A DNA stretch of 7,864 nucleotides, taken from contig JALUEN010000163.1 of assembly GCA_027052755.1 (NCBI GenBank), positions 1-7,864 on the forward strand, written 5' to 3'. Origin of the DNA: a bacterium (GTDB taxonomy: Bacteria; DRYD01; JALUEN01). A model generated the notes under the pieces. It saw only the letters and a list, made by a program, of their open reading frames with translations. It ran no database searches and had not been told where the DNA came from. Below, piece by piece: positions 1-6,559 of the stretch. Within the stretch, counting starts at the first letter, position 1; each line of letters starts with the position of its first letter. Position numbers and translations under genes: made by a program.

Positions 1-468
1 CACTAATATCCAATCTATCTTCTTGAATATCACTTCTCCCTCTAGGAATGTCTCATCAATGCTCTGGAGATATGCTTCTAGCGAGCTAGAGGTGATGAGT
101 CTAACCTCGTTTTCTGGGAGTTTCAGTTGGTAGAGGAGGGAAGCTATTATATCCTCGCTAGTTGGGTGAAGTGTAGGGGAGATGTAAACTAAGACATCTC
201 TTCCCTTAGTTCTAAGCTCTCTATCAGCCTCTCTCAGGAATGTCTCTAAGGTATCTCTTAACAACCTTATCGCTTTTAGATCTTGAGTCCCTTTAGATAG
301 TCTCTTAACCTCTGGTATAGCTTGAGATAAGGTTTTTTCTAAGCTTTCCTGGAGGCTGAGATCAATCTCTTCCCCTTGAGGGGTATATCCTGGTCTAGCT
401 ATCAGGGATGCTCCTCTAGGGATCTCACAATCCTTTAAAAGCTCAGAGCTTAGGATATATACCCTCAT
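1..468 (-). CDS. Hypothetical protein, N-terminal 156 residues (3' end outside window)
   Basis: This open frame starts at ATG 468-466 and runs without a stop to the left edge, so the C-terminus is missing. The protein begins MRVYILSSELL. An in-frame GTG directly before the ATG is an alternative start. A good ribosome binding site (AAAGGAGAG) lies about 10 nt upstream of the ATG. Residues 1-25 look like a short beta-rich start. Residues 37-88 are predicted amphipathic helix with many Glu, Lys and Arg. Residues 91-127 (DVLVYISPTLHP, a helix, then EVRLITSSS) resemble alternating strand and helix. I see no signal peptide, membrane segment or known catalytic motif, and I do not recognise the family. 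It lies 36 nt after the transporter gene on the same strand, so it is probably the next gene of the operon. That it is a real gene is supported by the binding site, the collinear position and AGA/AGG-rich codon use like its neighbours. Confidence 0.8.
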   Translation of the reverse strand, partial: MRVYILSSELLKDCEIPRGASLIARPGYTPQGEEIDLSLQESLEKTLSQAIPEVKRLSKGTQDLKAIRLLRDTLETFLREADRELRTKGRDVLVYISPTLHPTSEDIIASLLYQLKLPENEVRLITSSSLEAYLQSIDETFLEGEVIFKKIDWILV

Positions 469-473
469 CACTG

Positions 474-501
474 AATCTCTCCTTTCAAATTATCAGAGAT
501 T
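474..501 (-). promoter_or_regulatory. Inverted repeat overlapping the ribosome binding site of the last gene
   Basis: In the transcript, AATCTCT (501-495) can pair perfectly over 7 bp with AGAGATT (480-474), leaving a 14-nt loop. The binding site AAGGAG (484-479) lies half in the loop and half in the 3' arm. The 5' arm starts only 3 nt after the transporter's stop codon, so a terminating ribosome would cover and open it. No U-run follows the stem, so it is not a standard terminator. The repeat is seen directly; the regulatory role is inferred. Confidence 0.4.
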
Positions 502-504
502 ATT

Positions 505-1572
505 TTAGAGGTTAGAAGCCCATCTAGAGAGCACCTTTATTAACGTGTAGGTTACTGGGACCGCTATCAGTGGTCCAGCTATCCCGAGAAGCTTGTAGAA
601 GAGAGCCATGGATAATATCACCAGGAGCGGGGGTATATTCATAGATTCGCCTAAGATCTTAGGGGTAATGAGGTTATCACATATCTGTTGAACTAAGATA
701 TATATAGCTATAACTATCACACCAGTTACCAAACCCTTGGACAAGGCTATAACTATACCTATGCTAGCACCGAAGAGGGGACCAATGATTGGGACTATTG
801 ACGAAATGCCGTATATTATCCCTAAGCCTATACTGGACGCTCCTAAAAATGGTGCTAGCGCTAGGGCAGATAAGACTGATATAGCAGAGGTGTTAATAAG
901 CAGAGCTTTTATATATTTCTTCATAGCTTTATCAAATGATATCAGGATAAGGCTTACCTCGGTTCTGTAGCTCTTAGGAAAGATATCAACGATTATCCTG
1001 TACAGTGAGTCCTTAGTATAGGATATGTAGAAGCTAAAGATGGGAACTATGACTAGTATCCCTACCACTGCTACCGCTGAGGATAAGGCGCTGGTTAATC
1101 CCGTGTAGAACTTGGATGCTACGCTACCTATGGAGGTTATCAGTTGATTGCTTACTCCCTCTAGGAGATCCTTAAGCTTATCCTCCCTCAGGAAGGGTAT
1201 AGAGCTTAGGGAAGCAAATAGCTTGTTCATAATCTTACCTAACGCTTTAGTATAGTTAGGAAGTTCAGAGATGATATGGCCTATATCTCTATAAAGCGGT
1301 GGTATAACTAGAAAGCCTATGAGAGCTATCCCTATAAGAACGAGTACGTAAGTGAGCGCTATACGTTGGTCATGGGATAGCTTCCCTCCCTTAGATCTTA
1401 TGAGTCTCTCTAGAGGTGTTGAGGTTACCTCTATTACGTAGGATAGGATCAGCGCTAAGATGAGGATTGTCATCAGATCCCATAAGAGGAAAACCGCGAT
1501 CAGAATTAATAGAACCACAGCTAAAGTATATATAACTTTTACTAACTTGCTGTTAGCGTTTAATTCTTTCAT
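505..1572 (-). CDS. AI-2E/PerM-family multi-pass membrane transporter
   Basis: This is a 355-aa membrane protein of the AI-2E transporter (PerM, formerly UPF0118) family and has the usual full length for that family. Two hydrophobic segments lie at about residues 12-50 and one at 70-92. A long soluble stretch follows (about 93-158), then a segment at 160-183 and a hydrophobic C-terminal block from 222 to 343. Family hallmarks are visible: IVPIIGPLFGA (259-269), QQICDNLITPKILG (295-308) followed by PPLLVILSM, and a closing LLGIAGPLIAVPV (328-340). Members have been linked to export of autoinducer-2, indole-type compounds or ions, so the substrate here cannot be read from sequence. The start is in the same frame as the upstream CvpA gene, separated from its TAG stop by one codon. 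GGAG abuts the ATG directly; GGAAG nine nucleotides upstream is the better-spaced binding site. Expression probably depends on translation of the CvpA gene. Confidence 0.93.
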   Translation of the reverse strand: MKELNANSKLVKVIYTLAVVLLILIAVFLLWDLMTILILALILSYVIEVTSTPLERLIRSKGGKLSHDQRIALTYVLVLIGIALIGFLVIPPLYRDIGHIISELPNYTKALGKIMNKLFASLSSIPFLREDKLKDLLEGVSNQLITSIGSVASKFYTGLTSALSSAVAVVGILVIVPIFSFYISYTKDSLYRIIVDIFPKSYRTEVSLILISFDKAMKKYIKALLINTSAISVLSALALAPFLGASSIGLGIIYGISSIVPIIGPLFGASIGIVIALSKGLVTGVIVIAIYILVQQICDNLITPKILGESMNIPPLLVILSMALFYKLLGIAGPLIAVPVTYTLIKVLSRWASNL

Positions 1573-1586
1573 CTCCTAGATCTTCC
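1570..1586 (-). promoter_or_regulatory. CvpA stop / transporter start junction with two candidate binding sites
   Basis: The CvpA frame ends at TAG (1578-1576), one GAG codon follows, and the transporter ATG is at 1572-1570, all in one frame. GGAG (1576-1573) touches the start codon, too close for normal use. GGAAG (1586-1582), inside the last CvpA codons, has a 9-nt spacing and is the likelier site. The spacing suggests that a ribosome finishing CvpA restarts on the transporter. Confidence 0.5.
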
Positions 1587-2106
1587 AGTTAATTATTTTT
1601 CTTATGTTCTCCCTCTGTAGCTCTGACATCAGGCTCTTCATCAGGGCGAAGAGATAGGGTGTCATCTTGACGAATATCTGAGCGAAGATTGAGCTCTCTA
1701 ACGTTCTCCTCTTATACTCCTCAGAGATAGGCGCTGACATAACTAGGAAGAAGATCAGCCACCAGAAGATAACGGCTTTAGATGCGCCAACTAAACCTCC
1801 TAGGAGCTTGTTCAACCACTCTAGGGCTATCTTCTTCGTGGTTATCTCAAAGGCGCTAGCTATAACCATAACCAGGAAGCCTCCGATAAGGAATAGTACT
1901 ATACTTATCATCACTAAAACTAAGCCGTGTGGCACTTTGGCACCTGTATAAGATAATACCCACGCTGTGATTGGTTCCCCAGCAACGCTGGCTAACAGGA
2001 AACCACCTATTATAGCAGCTACGTCTGCTATCTCCTGGATAACGCCTCTCTCTCTACCTATTACCCACAGGGCGAATATTGTAAGCAGGATAAATAGATC
2101 TATCAT
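1576..2106 (-). CDS. CvpA-family inner-membrane protein
   Basis: This 176-aa integral membrane protein has the size and layout of the CvpA family (named for colicin V production in E. coli; molecular function still unsettled). Four hydrophobic segments lie at about residues 1-16, 26-42, 60-84 and 104-124. Family-like features are the opening MIDLFILL with a following RERGVIQE loop, the N-K-L-L-G-G-L-V-G stretch (99-107) leading into the last membrane segment, and the polar C-terminal tail. Its ATG overlaps the stop of the nucleotidyltransferase gene (ATGA, 4 nt). The binding site AGGTGAT (2118-2112) lies within that upstream gene, so the two are probably translationally coupled. It is followed almost immediately by the PerM-type transporter, and the pair may work together in the membrane. 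The assignment rests on topology and motif recall, since CvpA sequences diverge strongly. Confidence 0.82.
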   Translation of the reverse strand: MIDLFILLTIFALWVIGRERGVIQEIADVAAIIGGFLLASVAGEPITAWVLSYTGAKVPHGLVLVMISIVLFLIGGFLVMVIASAFEITTKKIALEWLNKLLGGLVGASKAVIFWWLIFFLVMSAPISEEYKRRTLESSIFAQIFVKMTPYLFALMKSLMSELQRENIRKIINWKI

Positions 2107-2948
2107 ATCTCATCACCTTTGTCTTCTCCTGTTTTTGTCTCAGCTCTCCTTAAGTACTCCTCTGCTAGCTGTATCTCCTCTATAGTATCTACGTTAAATG
2201 CAATCTCTGGATTCTCGCTCAGGAGCACTTTCCCTCTTAGGTTGAACCTCTCTGAGATAACTCTCTCTAGGTCCAGCAGGGTGTATCTCTTAAGTAACAG
2301 ACCTACGAGTAAGTCCCAGCCTAGGATTGAAGCCATCTTGAGAGGTGATTTCCTATTTTGAACGAGTTGGGATGCGATATCCAGGAACTCCTTTAGCTTA
2401 GAGATGTTTACTCCCAGGAAACCTGTTCCGCAGAAGCTCCCCCTCTTCAAGCTAACGAAGGTCCGCTTGGATCTCGGAAATCGTATTTTGTATGCTTCCT
2501 TTGAGACAACTGCATAAGCTAGGTCAAGCCCTTCACTGGTTCTCAAGAGATCTACCCTAGCTATCAGGTCTAGGATATGGGATCCCTTAACGAGGGGGGT
2601 ATCGCTGGCTATAGCTATGACTATTCCGCCTTCATTAGATATCTCCTCAATCCCGTTTCTAAAGCTCTCTAGTGGGGTGTTCCCGCTTCTCGCTAGCTTT
2701 ACGGGGATAGGGAGGTTAAAATCATCTAGTATCCCATTAAACTCTGGAAAATTATTCTCAGGGGCGACGATAACTAGTTGGCTTATACCCTTTCTAGGTA
2801 GGATCTCTGTTAGAGCTTTTAAGGTGTACCATATCATAGGCTTTCCAGCTAGTTCCACTAACGCTTTAGGGTTGCCATTTAGGTGTCCACCGGCGAGCAG
2901 CACTATAGGGTAGTTCCCTTTAAGCTGGTAGCTGTGTACATCCCACAT
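2103..2948 (-). CDS. Stand-alone MobA-like nucleotidyltransferase (NTP transferase domain)
   Basis: The 281-aa protein has a GT-A type nucleotidyltransferase fold. Residues 14-39 carry a strand, the glycine-rich LAGG loop (18-21), Lys28 and the LAGKPMI segment typical of sugar-1-phosphate and MobA/IspD-like enzymes. IAIASDTPLV (111-120) holds Asp116, the expected metal and nucleotide ligand. FNVDTIEEIQLAEEYL (251-266) resembles the closing 'N-V-D/N-T' motif of MobA-like proteins. The family joins an NTP to a phosphorylated sugar, alcohol or cofactor and releases pyrophosphate. The substrate is unknown: no molybdopterin, isoprenoid or peptidoglycan-precursor gene is present here, and there is no C-terminal acyltransferase repeat as in GlmU. 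The RTFVSLKRGSFCGTGFLGVN stretch (162-181) probably belongs to the acceptor site and resembles a poorly characterised bacterial subfamily. The nucleotide loop is unusual because HLNGNPK replaces the common GxGxRM. AAGGGG about 9 nt before the ATG is the binding site; the stop overlaps the CvpA start. Confidence 0.85.
   Translation of the reverse strand: MWDVHSYQLKGNYPIVLLAGGHLNGNPKALVELAGKPMIWYTLKALTEILPRKGISQLVIVAPENNFPEFNGILDDFNLPIPVKLARSGNTPLESFRNGIEEISNEGGIVIAIASDTPLVKGSHILDLIARVDLLRTSEGLDLAYAVVSKEAYKIRFPRSKRTFVSLKRGSFCGTGFLGVNISKLKEFLDIASQLVQNRKSPLKMASILGWDLLVGLLLKRYTLLDLERVISERFNLRGKVLLSENPEIAFNVDTIEEIQLAEEYLRRAETKTGEDKGDEI
2112..2118 (-). promoter_or_regulatory. Ribosome binding site of the CvpA gene, inside the upstream gene
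   Basis: AGGTGAT matches the 3' half of the full 16S complement (AAGGAGGTGATC) and ends 5 nt before the CvpA ATG. It supports the overlapping start at 2106. The same GGTGAT-type site precedes the HD-GYP gene, so this organism seems to use this variant repeatedly. Confidence 0.6.
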
Positions 2949-2975
2949 AGTTTCTCGCCCCTTCGGTAGGCTATC

Positions 2976-4226
2976 TTAAGATTTGACTCTTAGCTTCTTT
3001 CTCAGGAGTCTAGCTAGTTTCCTCCTAACCTCTCCTAGCTCTATGGAGAATCCGAACTCGTTAAATATCTCTTTAGCCTTTAGGTAGTAGAGGATAGCTA
3101 GCTCAGGATTACTGTCGGCTAGAAGATCACCGATTTTCTGAGCGATCCTACCTGTAGCTAAGTAGTCCCCTTTATACTTATACAGCTTATAAGCTACCTT
3201 GTATAACTCTTTCGCTCTAGGTAAGTCAAACTCGCTCCAGAGATTCCCTAATCTCTCCAGCAGGGTGGCTTGGTAGAACTCTATTAATCTCTCATCAGCC
3301 AGCCCATAAATTGAGTTTAATTCTCTTAAGAGTATCGCTTCAGATATCTTCAGGAGTTTAACCTGTTGATCTCTAGGAAGGAATCCTTTTGCGCTCTTGT
3401 AAACATCAAGTGGAAGAGGCAGGTAAACCTTGGCGCCCTTAGTTATTAACTCCTCTGCTTCATCTAAACGTCCTACAGCTACTATAGGTGTTATCAGCTC
3501 AACGATCCTCTCTCTCTCATCAGTTACCTCCCTGATAGCTTCCCATACGTCCTTATCTACTTTCCTGTGATCTAATTTAAGAAGAGGGTTGAAGTGCTTC
3601 TCTGTAAACTCCTTAACAGCTTTTCTAGCTAGCTTTATGCTTTTCTTCAGCTCATCCTCAAAAATTTTGTTCACCTTCCTGTAGCTCAACGGGAGGATCT
3701 CCCTAGCTGTCTGAGAGAGCTTGTGCTTGAGGATTAACCTGTAAACCCTTGATGTCTTTCTCTTGCTTAGCTCCCTTAGGATGAGGCTGAACCTGATCCT
3801 AAGAAGTCTCTTCCTCGCAGCTCCAGATATGCCTTCTATAGTTTTCTCTAGGATATCTAAGGCATCATAGGTATAGTTTAACTTCTTGAGTTCGTTGACA
3901 GTCTTGAGGATGAGAGTTCGCCTAGATCTGTCATCCTCAGCGGTTAGGGTAGCGGTTTTCAGTGCGTACAGGCTAAGTTCTTTAGAGATAGATGAGTAAG
4001 CTCTATAGGCTTTAAGGAAGGATTTAAGAGCTTTAGATCTCTCTCCTAGTTTATTGTAAAGTTCCCCTGCTTTAAAGTAAGTTTGAGCTTTGGAGAGGGG
4101 GATATCATGTAGCTCCGCTGCTTTATACATCAGCTCGGCTGCCGATCTCAGGTCCCCCCAATAGCTTCTCTTGTTCGCCTCTAACTCTAGCCATAACGCA
4201 TCTGTCATATCCTCAGGAAGTACCAT
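2976..4226 (-). CDS. TPR-type helical-repeat protein of unknown role
   Basis: The 416-aa soluble protein is predicted to be almost entirely alpha-helical. Residues 47-80 form a textbook tetratricopeptide repeat, with Tyr50, Ala53, Gly54, Tyr57, Ala66, Phe70 and Ala73 at consensus positions 4, 7, 8, 11, 20, 24 and 27. Residues 23-46 look like a preceding partial repeat. Two degenerate repeats, each about one residue short, lie near 320-350 and 359-392. The middle (about 95-310) is helical but shows no clear repeat; it is very rich in Lys, Arg and Glu. The C-terminus is strongly basic (RRKLARLLRKKLRVK). There is no signal peptide or membrane segment, so it should be cytoplasmic. TPR proteins are protein-binding scaffolds, so it may connect operon partners, for example to the HD-GYP protein two genes upstream. 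That is inference. The start is set by GGAGG nine nucleotides before the ATG, which lies in a possible RNA stem. Confidence 0.85.
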   Translation of the reverse strand: MVLPEDMTDALWLELEANKRSYWGDLRSAAELMYKAAELHDIPLSKAQTYFKAGELYNKLGERSKALKSFLKAYRAYSSISKELSLYALKTATLTAEDDRSRRTLILKTVNELKKLNYTYDALDILEKTIEGISGAARKRLLRIRFSLILRELSKRKTSRVYRLILKHKLSQTAREILPLSYRKVNKIFEDELKKSIKLARKAVKEFTEKHFNPLLKLDHRKVDKDVWEAIREVTDERERIVELITPIVAVGRLDEAEELITKGAKVYLPLPLDVYKSAKGFLPRDQQVKLLKISEAILLRELNSIYGLADERLIEFYQATLLERLGNLWSEFDLPRAKELYKVAYKLYKYKGDYLATGRIAQKIGDLLADSNPELAILYYLKAKEIFNEFGFSIELGEVRRKLARLLRKKLRVKS

Positions 4227-4254
4227 AGTGGAGATCCTCCAAGTTACTCTATGG
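4223..4254 (-). promoter_or_regulatory. Stem sequestering start codon and binding site of the TPR gene
   Basis: In the transcript CCATAG (4254-4249) pairs with CTATGG (4228-4223), and TGGAG (4241-4237) pairs with CTCCA (4233-4229) around a GAT loop. The result is 11 base pairs, continuous on the 3' side and broken by one 7-nt bulge (4248-4242) on the 5' side. CTATGG contains the TPR ATG (4226-4224), and TGGAG plus the loop G contains the binding site GGAGG. CCATAG consists of the last sense codons of the upstream 187-aa gene, and that gene's TAA stop (4246-4244) lies in the bulge. A ribosome finishing the upstream gene would open the stem, which is the classic arrangement for translational coupling. 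The pairing is visible in sequence; its use in vivo is inferred. Confidence 0.5.
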
Positions 4255-4807
4255 GCATCTTTATAAAATCTATCTCCTCACCGCTGGCTATCTCCTTGAC
4301 TAGCTCCATCTCGTAATCTCCATCGCTTTTTACGTATTCCTTAACTTCTACTAGTCTCTTAGGGAACAGTAGTTCTTGATGAGGATAAAATATTAGGTAC
4401 CTGTTAACTATGAAGGTATCTCCTTCCCTAGATACCTTGGTTCCCTTCAGGTTAAGTTTGTTCCAGAGGTCTTCAGGTACGGTCCCGTAGGGATGGTAAG
4501 GGTTCTCCCCCTCTTTAAAAGCCTCTATCGCATATAGGTCAAAGAAGATATGGGTATCAGGAGAGGTGAAGAACCTCACTAGGTTTAAAGCGTCCTCCTC
4601 GTTTCCCACTTTAACTATTCCCTTGAGATCTGTTGGGGTCTGTAGGACCTTATGCTCATCCCCTTTGACCGCGTACAGCTTTAGGATAGCGTGTACAGGG
4701 GCTATAGAGATAGCTTCAAAGATCACATAAAACTCATAATCGCTTTTTAAAGGAACCTCTAATTTCATCTTCCATCCCAGCTTGAGGCTTTTGAGGAGTT
4801 GCTCCAT
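4244..4807 (-). CDS. Hypothetical 187-aa protein, no recognised family
   Basis: I do not recognise this protein. It starts MEQLLKSLKLGWKMKLEVPL and looks like a mixed alpha/beta, strand-rich soluble domain. Strand candidates are at about 25-34 (EFYVIFEAIS), 38-47 (VHAILKLYAV), 87-93 and 132-141 (FIVNRYLIFY). Helices are likely at 70-80 and 111-118. An aromatic and proline stretch, NPYHPYGTVPEDLW (102-115), is the most distinctive piece. The tail is acidic. No signal peptide, membrane helix, metal-binding cluster or PilZ-type RxxxR motif is present. All Arg codons are AGA or AGG, matching the neighbours and arguing for a real gene. GGGGGG sits 5 nt before the ATG. It lies 31 nt after the HD-GYP gene and 17 nt before the TPR gene and appears coupled to the latter, so the three may act together. 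Confidence 0.8.
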   Translation of the reverse strand: MEQLLKSLKLGWKMKLEVPLKSDYEFYVIFEAISIAPVHAILKLYAVKGDEHKVLQTPTDLKGIVKVGNEEDALNLVRFFTSPDTHIFFDLYAIEAFKEGENPYHPYGTVPEDLWNKLNLKGTKVSREGDTFIVNRYLIFYPHQELLFPKRLVEVKEYVKSDGDYEMELVKEIASGEEIDFIKMPIE

Positions 4808-4812
4808 CTCAA
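4791..4812 (-). promoter_or_regulatory. Small possible stem around the start codon of the 187-aa gene
   Basis: TTGA (4812-4809) can pair with TCAA (4794-4791), and GGAG (4805-4802) with CTCC (4798-4795), leaving a CAA loop and a 3-nt bulge that includes the AT of the ATG. The G-rich binding site lies just outside the stem. It resembles the TPR-gene stem in layout but is short and AU-rich at its base, so it may be chance. Confidence 0.2.
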
Positions 4813-4838
4813 TCCCCCCAGGTTAAAGAGCTTTATCT

Positions 4839-6539
4839 TTAGGCACTTTTCTTAGTAGTCTTGCGTCTCTCTATAACCCTTAGAAAAGCATCTACTACCT
4901 CTGGGTAGAACTGTTTGCCCCTTTCCTTTTTAATTATCTCTATAGCCCTCTCGTGTGAGGCAAAGTGTCTATTATACGGTCTGGGTGTAGCGATAGCATC
5001 GTATGTATCCGCTATCGCCACTATGTTCGCCTCTATAGGTATCTGGGATCCCTTTAAGCCTTTGGGATATCCTTTCCCATCGTATCTCTCGTGGTGATAG
5101 AGTATGATTGGGATAATGTTCAGCTCCCTGAACAGGGAGATCTTGGAGAGCATCTTGGCGCCCTCTTCAGGATGTCTCTTGATAACCTCTCTCTCCTCTT
5201 CTGTTAACGGCCCTTGTTTAGAGAGGATGCTATCTGGGATGGCTAGCTTACCTACATCATGAAGCAATCCTCCTATCCATATCCTCTCCACTTCCTCCTC
5301 AGGGAACCCCATCTCCCTGGCTACCTCTGCTGCTAGGTCGGCTACTCTCTTAGTGTGCATAACGTGGGTATACTTGTCCTTAGCCTCAATAGCTGAGGAG
5401 AAGGCGATTATCGCTTCATAGAAGGCTTTCTTCAACTTCTGGTGGAGCAGGGAGTTCTCTAGGACTATACCTCCTTGGACCCCTAAGGTTCTAAGGAAAT
5501 CCATCTTTAGCTTGTCGTATCCGAAGAAGCTATTTATTAAAACCAGGAGTCCAACTGTGTTCTTGCTACCTCCTATTAATGGGAAAATAGCTAAATCCTT
5601 TACTCTGTAGTTTAAGGTTTCTAGGGTAGAGAAGAAGTCTGGATAGTCGTTGTAGGAGGCGATGATTATCTTCTTCTCCTTAAAAGCTTTACTAAAAGGT
5701 GTATCCGCGTTCAGGTCTGTAGTCATCCTTATCTTTATGATCTCTGGGAGATCTATGGAGTATTCTGGAACTATTAAACCTGCTTTCTCAAGCATGATCA
5801 CTCCAGCTTCAACTTGAGCTGTGTTCTTAGCTTCTGATATGATGTATTCCATTACCTTCTTTGCGTCGCTCTGATAACTAGCTAAGGTTTTTATAAGGTT
5901 AAGCATCGCTTGCTGCTGTTCAAGTAACTCTCTCAGCTCTGTTGTAACCTTCTCCAGCTCTTGAGTGCGCTGGCGACTAATCCTCTGAGCTTCCTCTAGC
6001 TTCTTCCTGAAGAGGGTGTTATACTCTTCCTTTAGTTTCTGAGTAACAAACTCTAATGATACTGGGAGGAAGAAAGGTAATAGGTTAAATACGAAGAAGG
6101 GAAGTAAAGCTAGCTTTAGCTTATCTGCGATTGTCCAGCTGGTTTCACCTCCTGGCGGAGAACCTAGAAGTGTCCTAGCGAAAACAGCTGCTGATAGCAA
6201 CAGGCTGTGAAGAAGCGTTCCCGCTATATCGTTCAGGAGCAATCCTTTAGACAGCAGGGGTAAAAGCCCTAACCAAGCAACAGCTAGTGGGTTCTTAGAT
6301 AACACTATAGCTAAGGCTATTGATATCGTCTCAAATAGGAAGATCCACTCTAGCGAGTTCTTGTTATTAGGTGGCTTGATGCTAAAGGATAGGGATAACA
6401 TAAGGTTAACTAGGGATAGAGCTATTAATACTAGGATACCTAGTTTATTTTGAGCGGACGTTAGACTCCAGATGAAGTAAGCGGTTGTTAGAAACCATAC
6501 GAATAGTTTTACAGAGAAAATCCTCTTTAAAATCAACAT
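4839..6539 (-). CDS. Membrane-anchored GAF and HD-GYP cyclic-di-GMP phosphodiesterase
   Basis: The 566-aa protein combines sensing and output. Residues 1-165 hold about six hydrophobic segments (roughly 5-22, 33-52, 64-81, 84-99, 107-125, 142-165). Residues 166-215 are a Gln/Glu/Lys-rich coiled coil, about 220-365 looks like a GAF domain, and about 370-560 is an HD-GYP domain. The output site keeps His395, His427-Asp428, Lys431, His456, the HHERYDGKGYP block (482-492) and DTYDAIATPRPY (511-522). HD-GYP enzymes hydrolyse c-di-GMP, finally to GMP, using a two- or three-metal centre; the intact motif predicts activity. One oddity is that the YT-to-His spacing before His395 (YTHVMH) is one residue longer than the usual YTxGH. 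The signal bound by the membrane or GAF part is unknown, and no diguanylate cyclase is encoded nearby. An in-frame TGA just upstream limits the start; GGTGAT five nucleotides before the ATG supports it. Confidence 0.93.
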   Translation of the reverse strand: MLILKRIFSVKLFVWFLTTAYFIWSLTSAQNKLGILVLIALSLVNLMLSLSFSIKPPNNKNSLEWIFLFETISIALAIVLSKNPLAVAWLGLLPLLSKGLLLNDIAGTLLHSLLLSAAVFARTLLGSPPGGETSWTIADKLKLALLPFFVFNLLPFFLPVSLEFVTQKLKEEYNTLFRKKLEEAQRISRQRTQELEKVTTELRELLEQQQAMLNLIKTLASYQSDAKKVMEYIISEAKNTAQVEAGVIMLEKAGLIVPEYSIDLPEIIKIRMTTDLNADTPFSKAFKEKKIIIASYNDYPDFFSTLETLNYRVKDLAIFPLIGGSKNTVGLLVLINSFFGYDKLKMDFLRTLGVQGGIVLENSLLHQKLKKAFYEAIIAFSSAIEAKDKYTHVMHTKRVADLAAEVAREMGFPEEEVERIWIGGLLHDVGKLAIPDSILSKQGPLTEEEREVIKRHPEEGAKMLSKISLFRELNIIPIILYHHERYDGKGYPKGLKGSQIPIEANIVAIADTYDAIATPRPYNRHFASHERAIEIIKKERGKQFYPEVVDAFLRVIERRKTTKKSA

Positions 6540-6559
6540 TTCATATCACCGCTTACTCG

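Noticed and set aside
737..970. Plus-strand open frame inside the transporter gene, and similar ones near 1967-2185, 2119-2361, 2617-2913, 4915-5097 and 7486-7752
   Set aside because: All lie wholly or mostly inside strongly supported minus-strand genes, have Ser/Pro/Ile-biased translations typical of antisense frames, and match no recognisable family.
2103..2948. Naming the nucleotidyltransferase mobA, ispD or glmU
   Set aside because: The loop and acceptor-site motifs do not match any of the three well enough, the GlmU acyltransferase domain is absent, and no pathway partner is nearby.
2974..2981. Palindrome TCTTAAGA across the TPR stop codon
   Set aside because: It is a short AT-rich palindrome with no loop and no U-run; it is likely chance.
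4244..4807. The 187-aa protein as a PilZ c-di-GMP receptor
   Set aside because: The location next to an HD-GYP gene was suggestive, but there is no RxxxR or D/NxSxxG signature.
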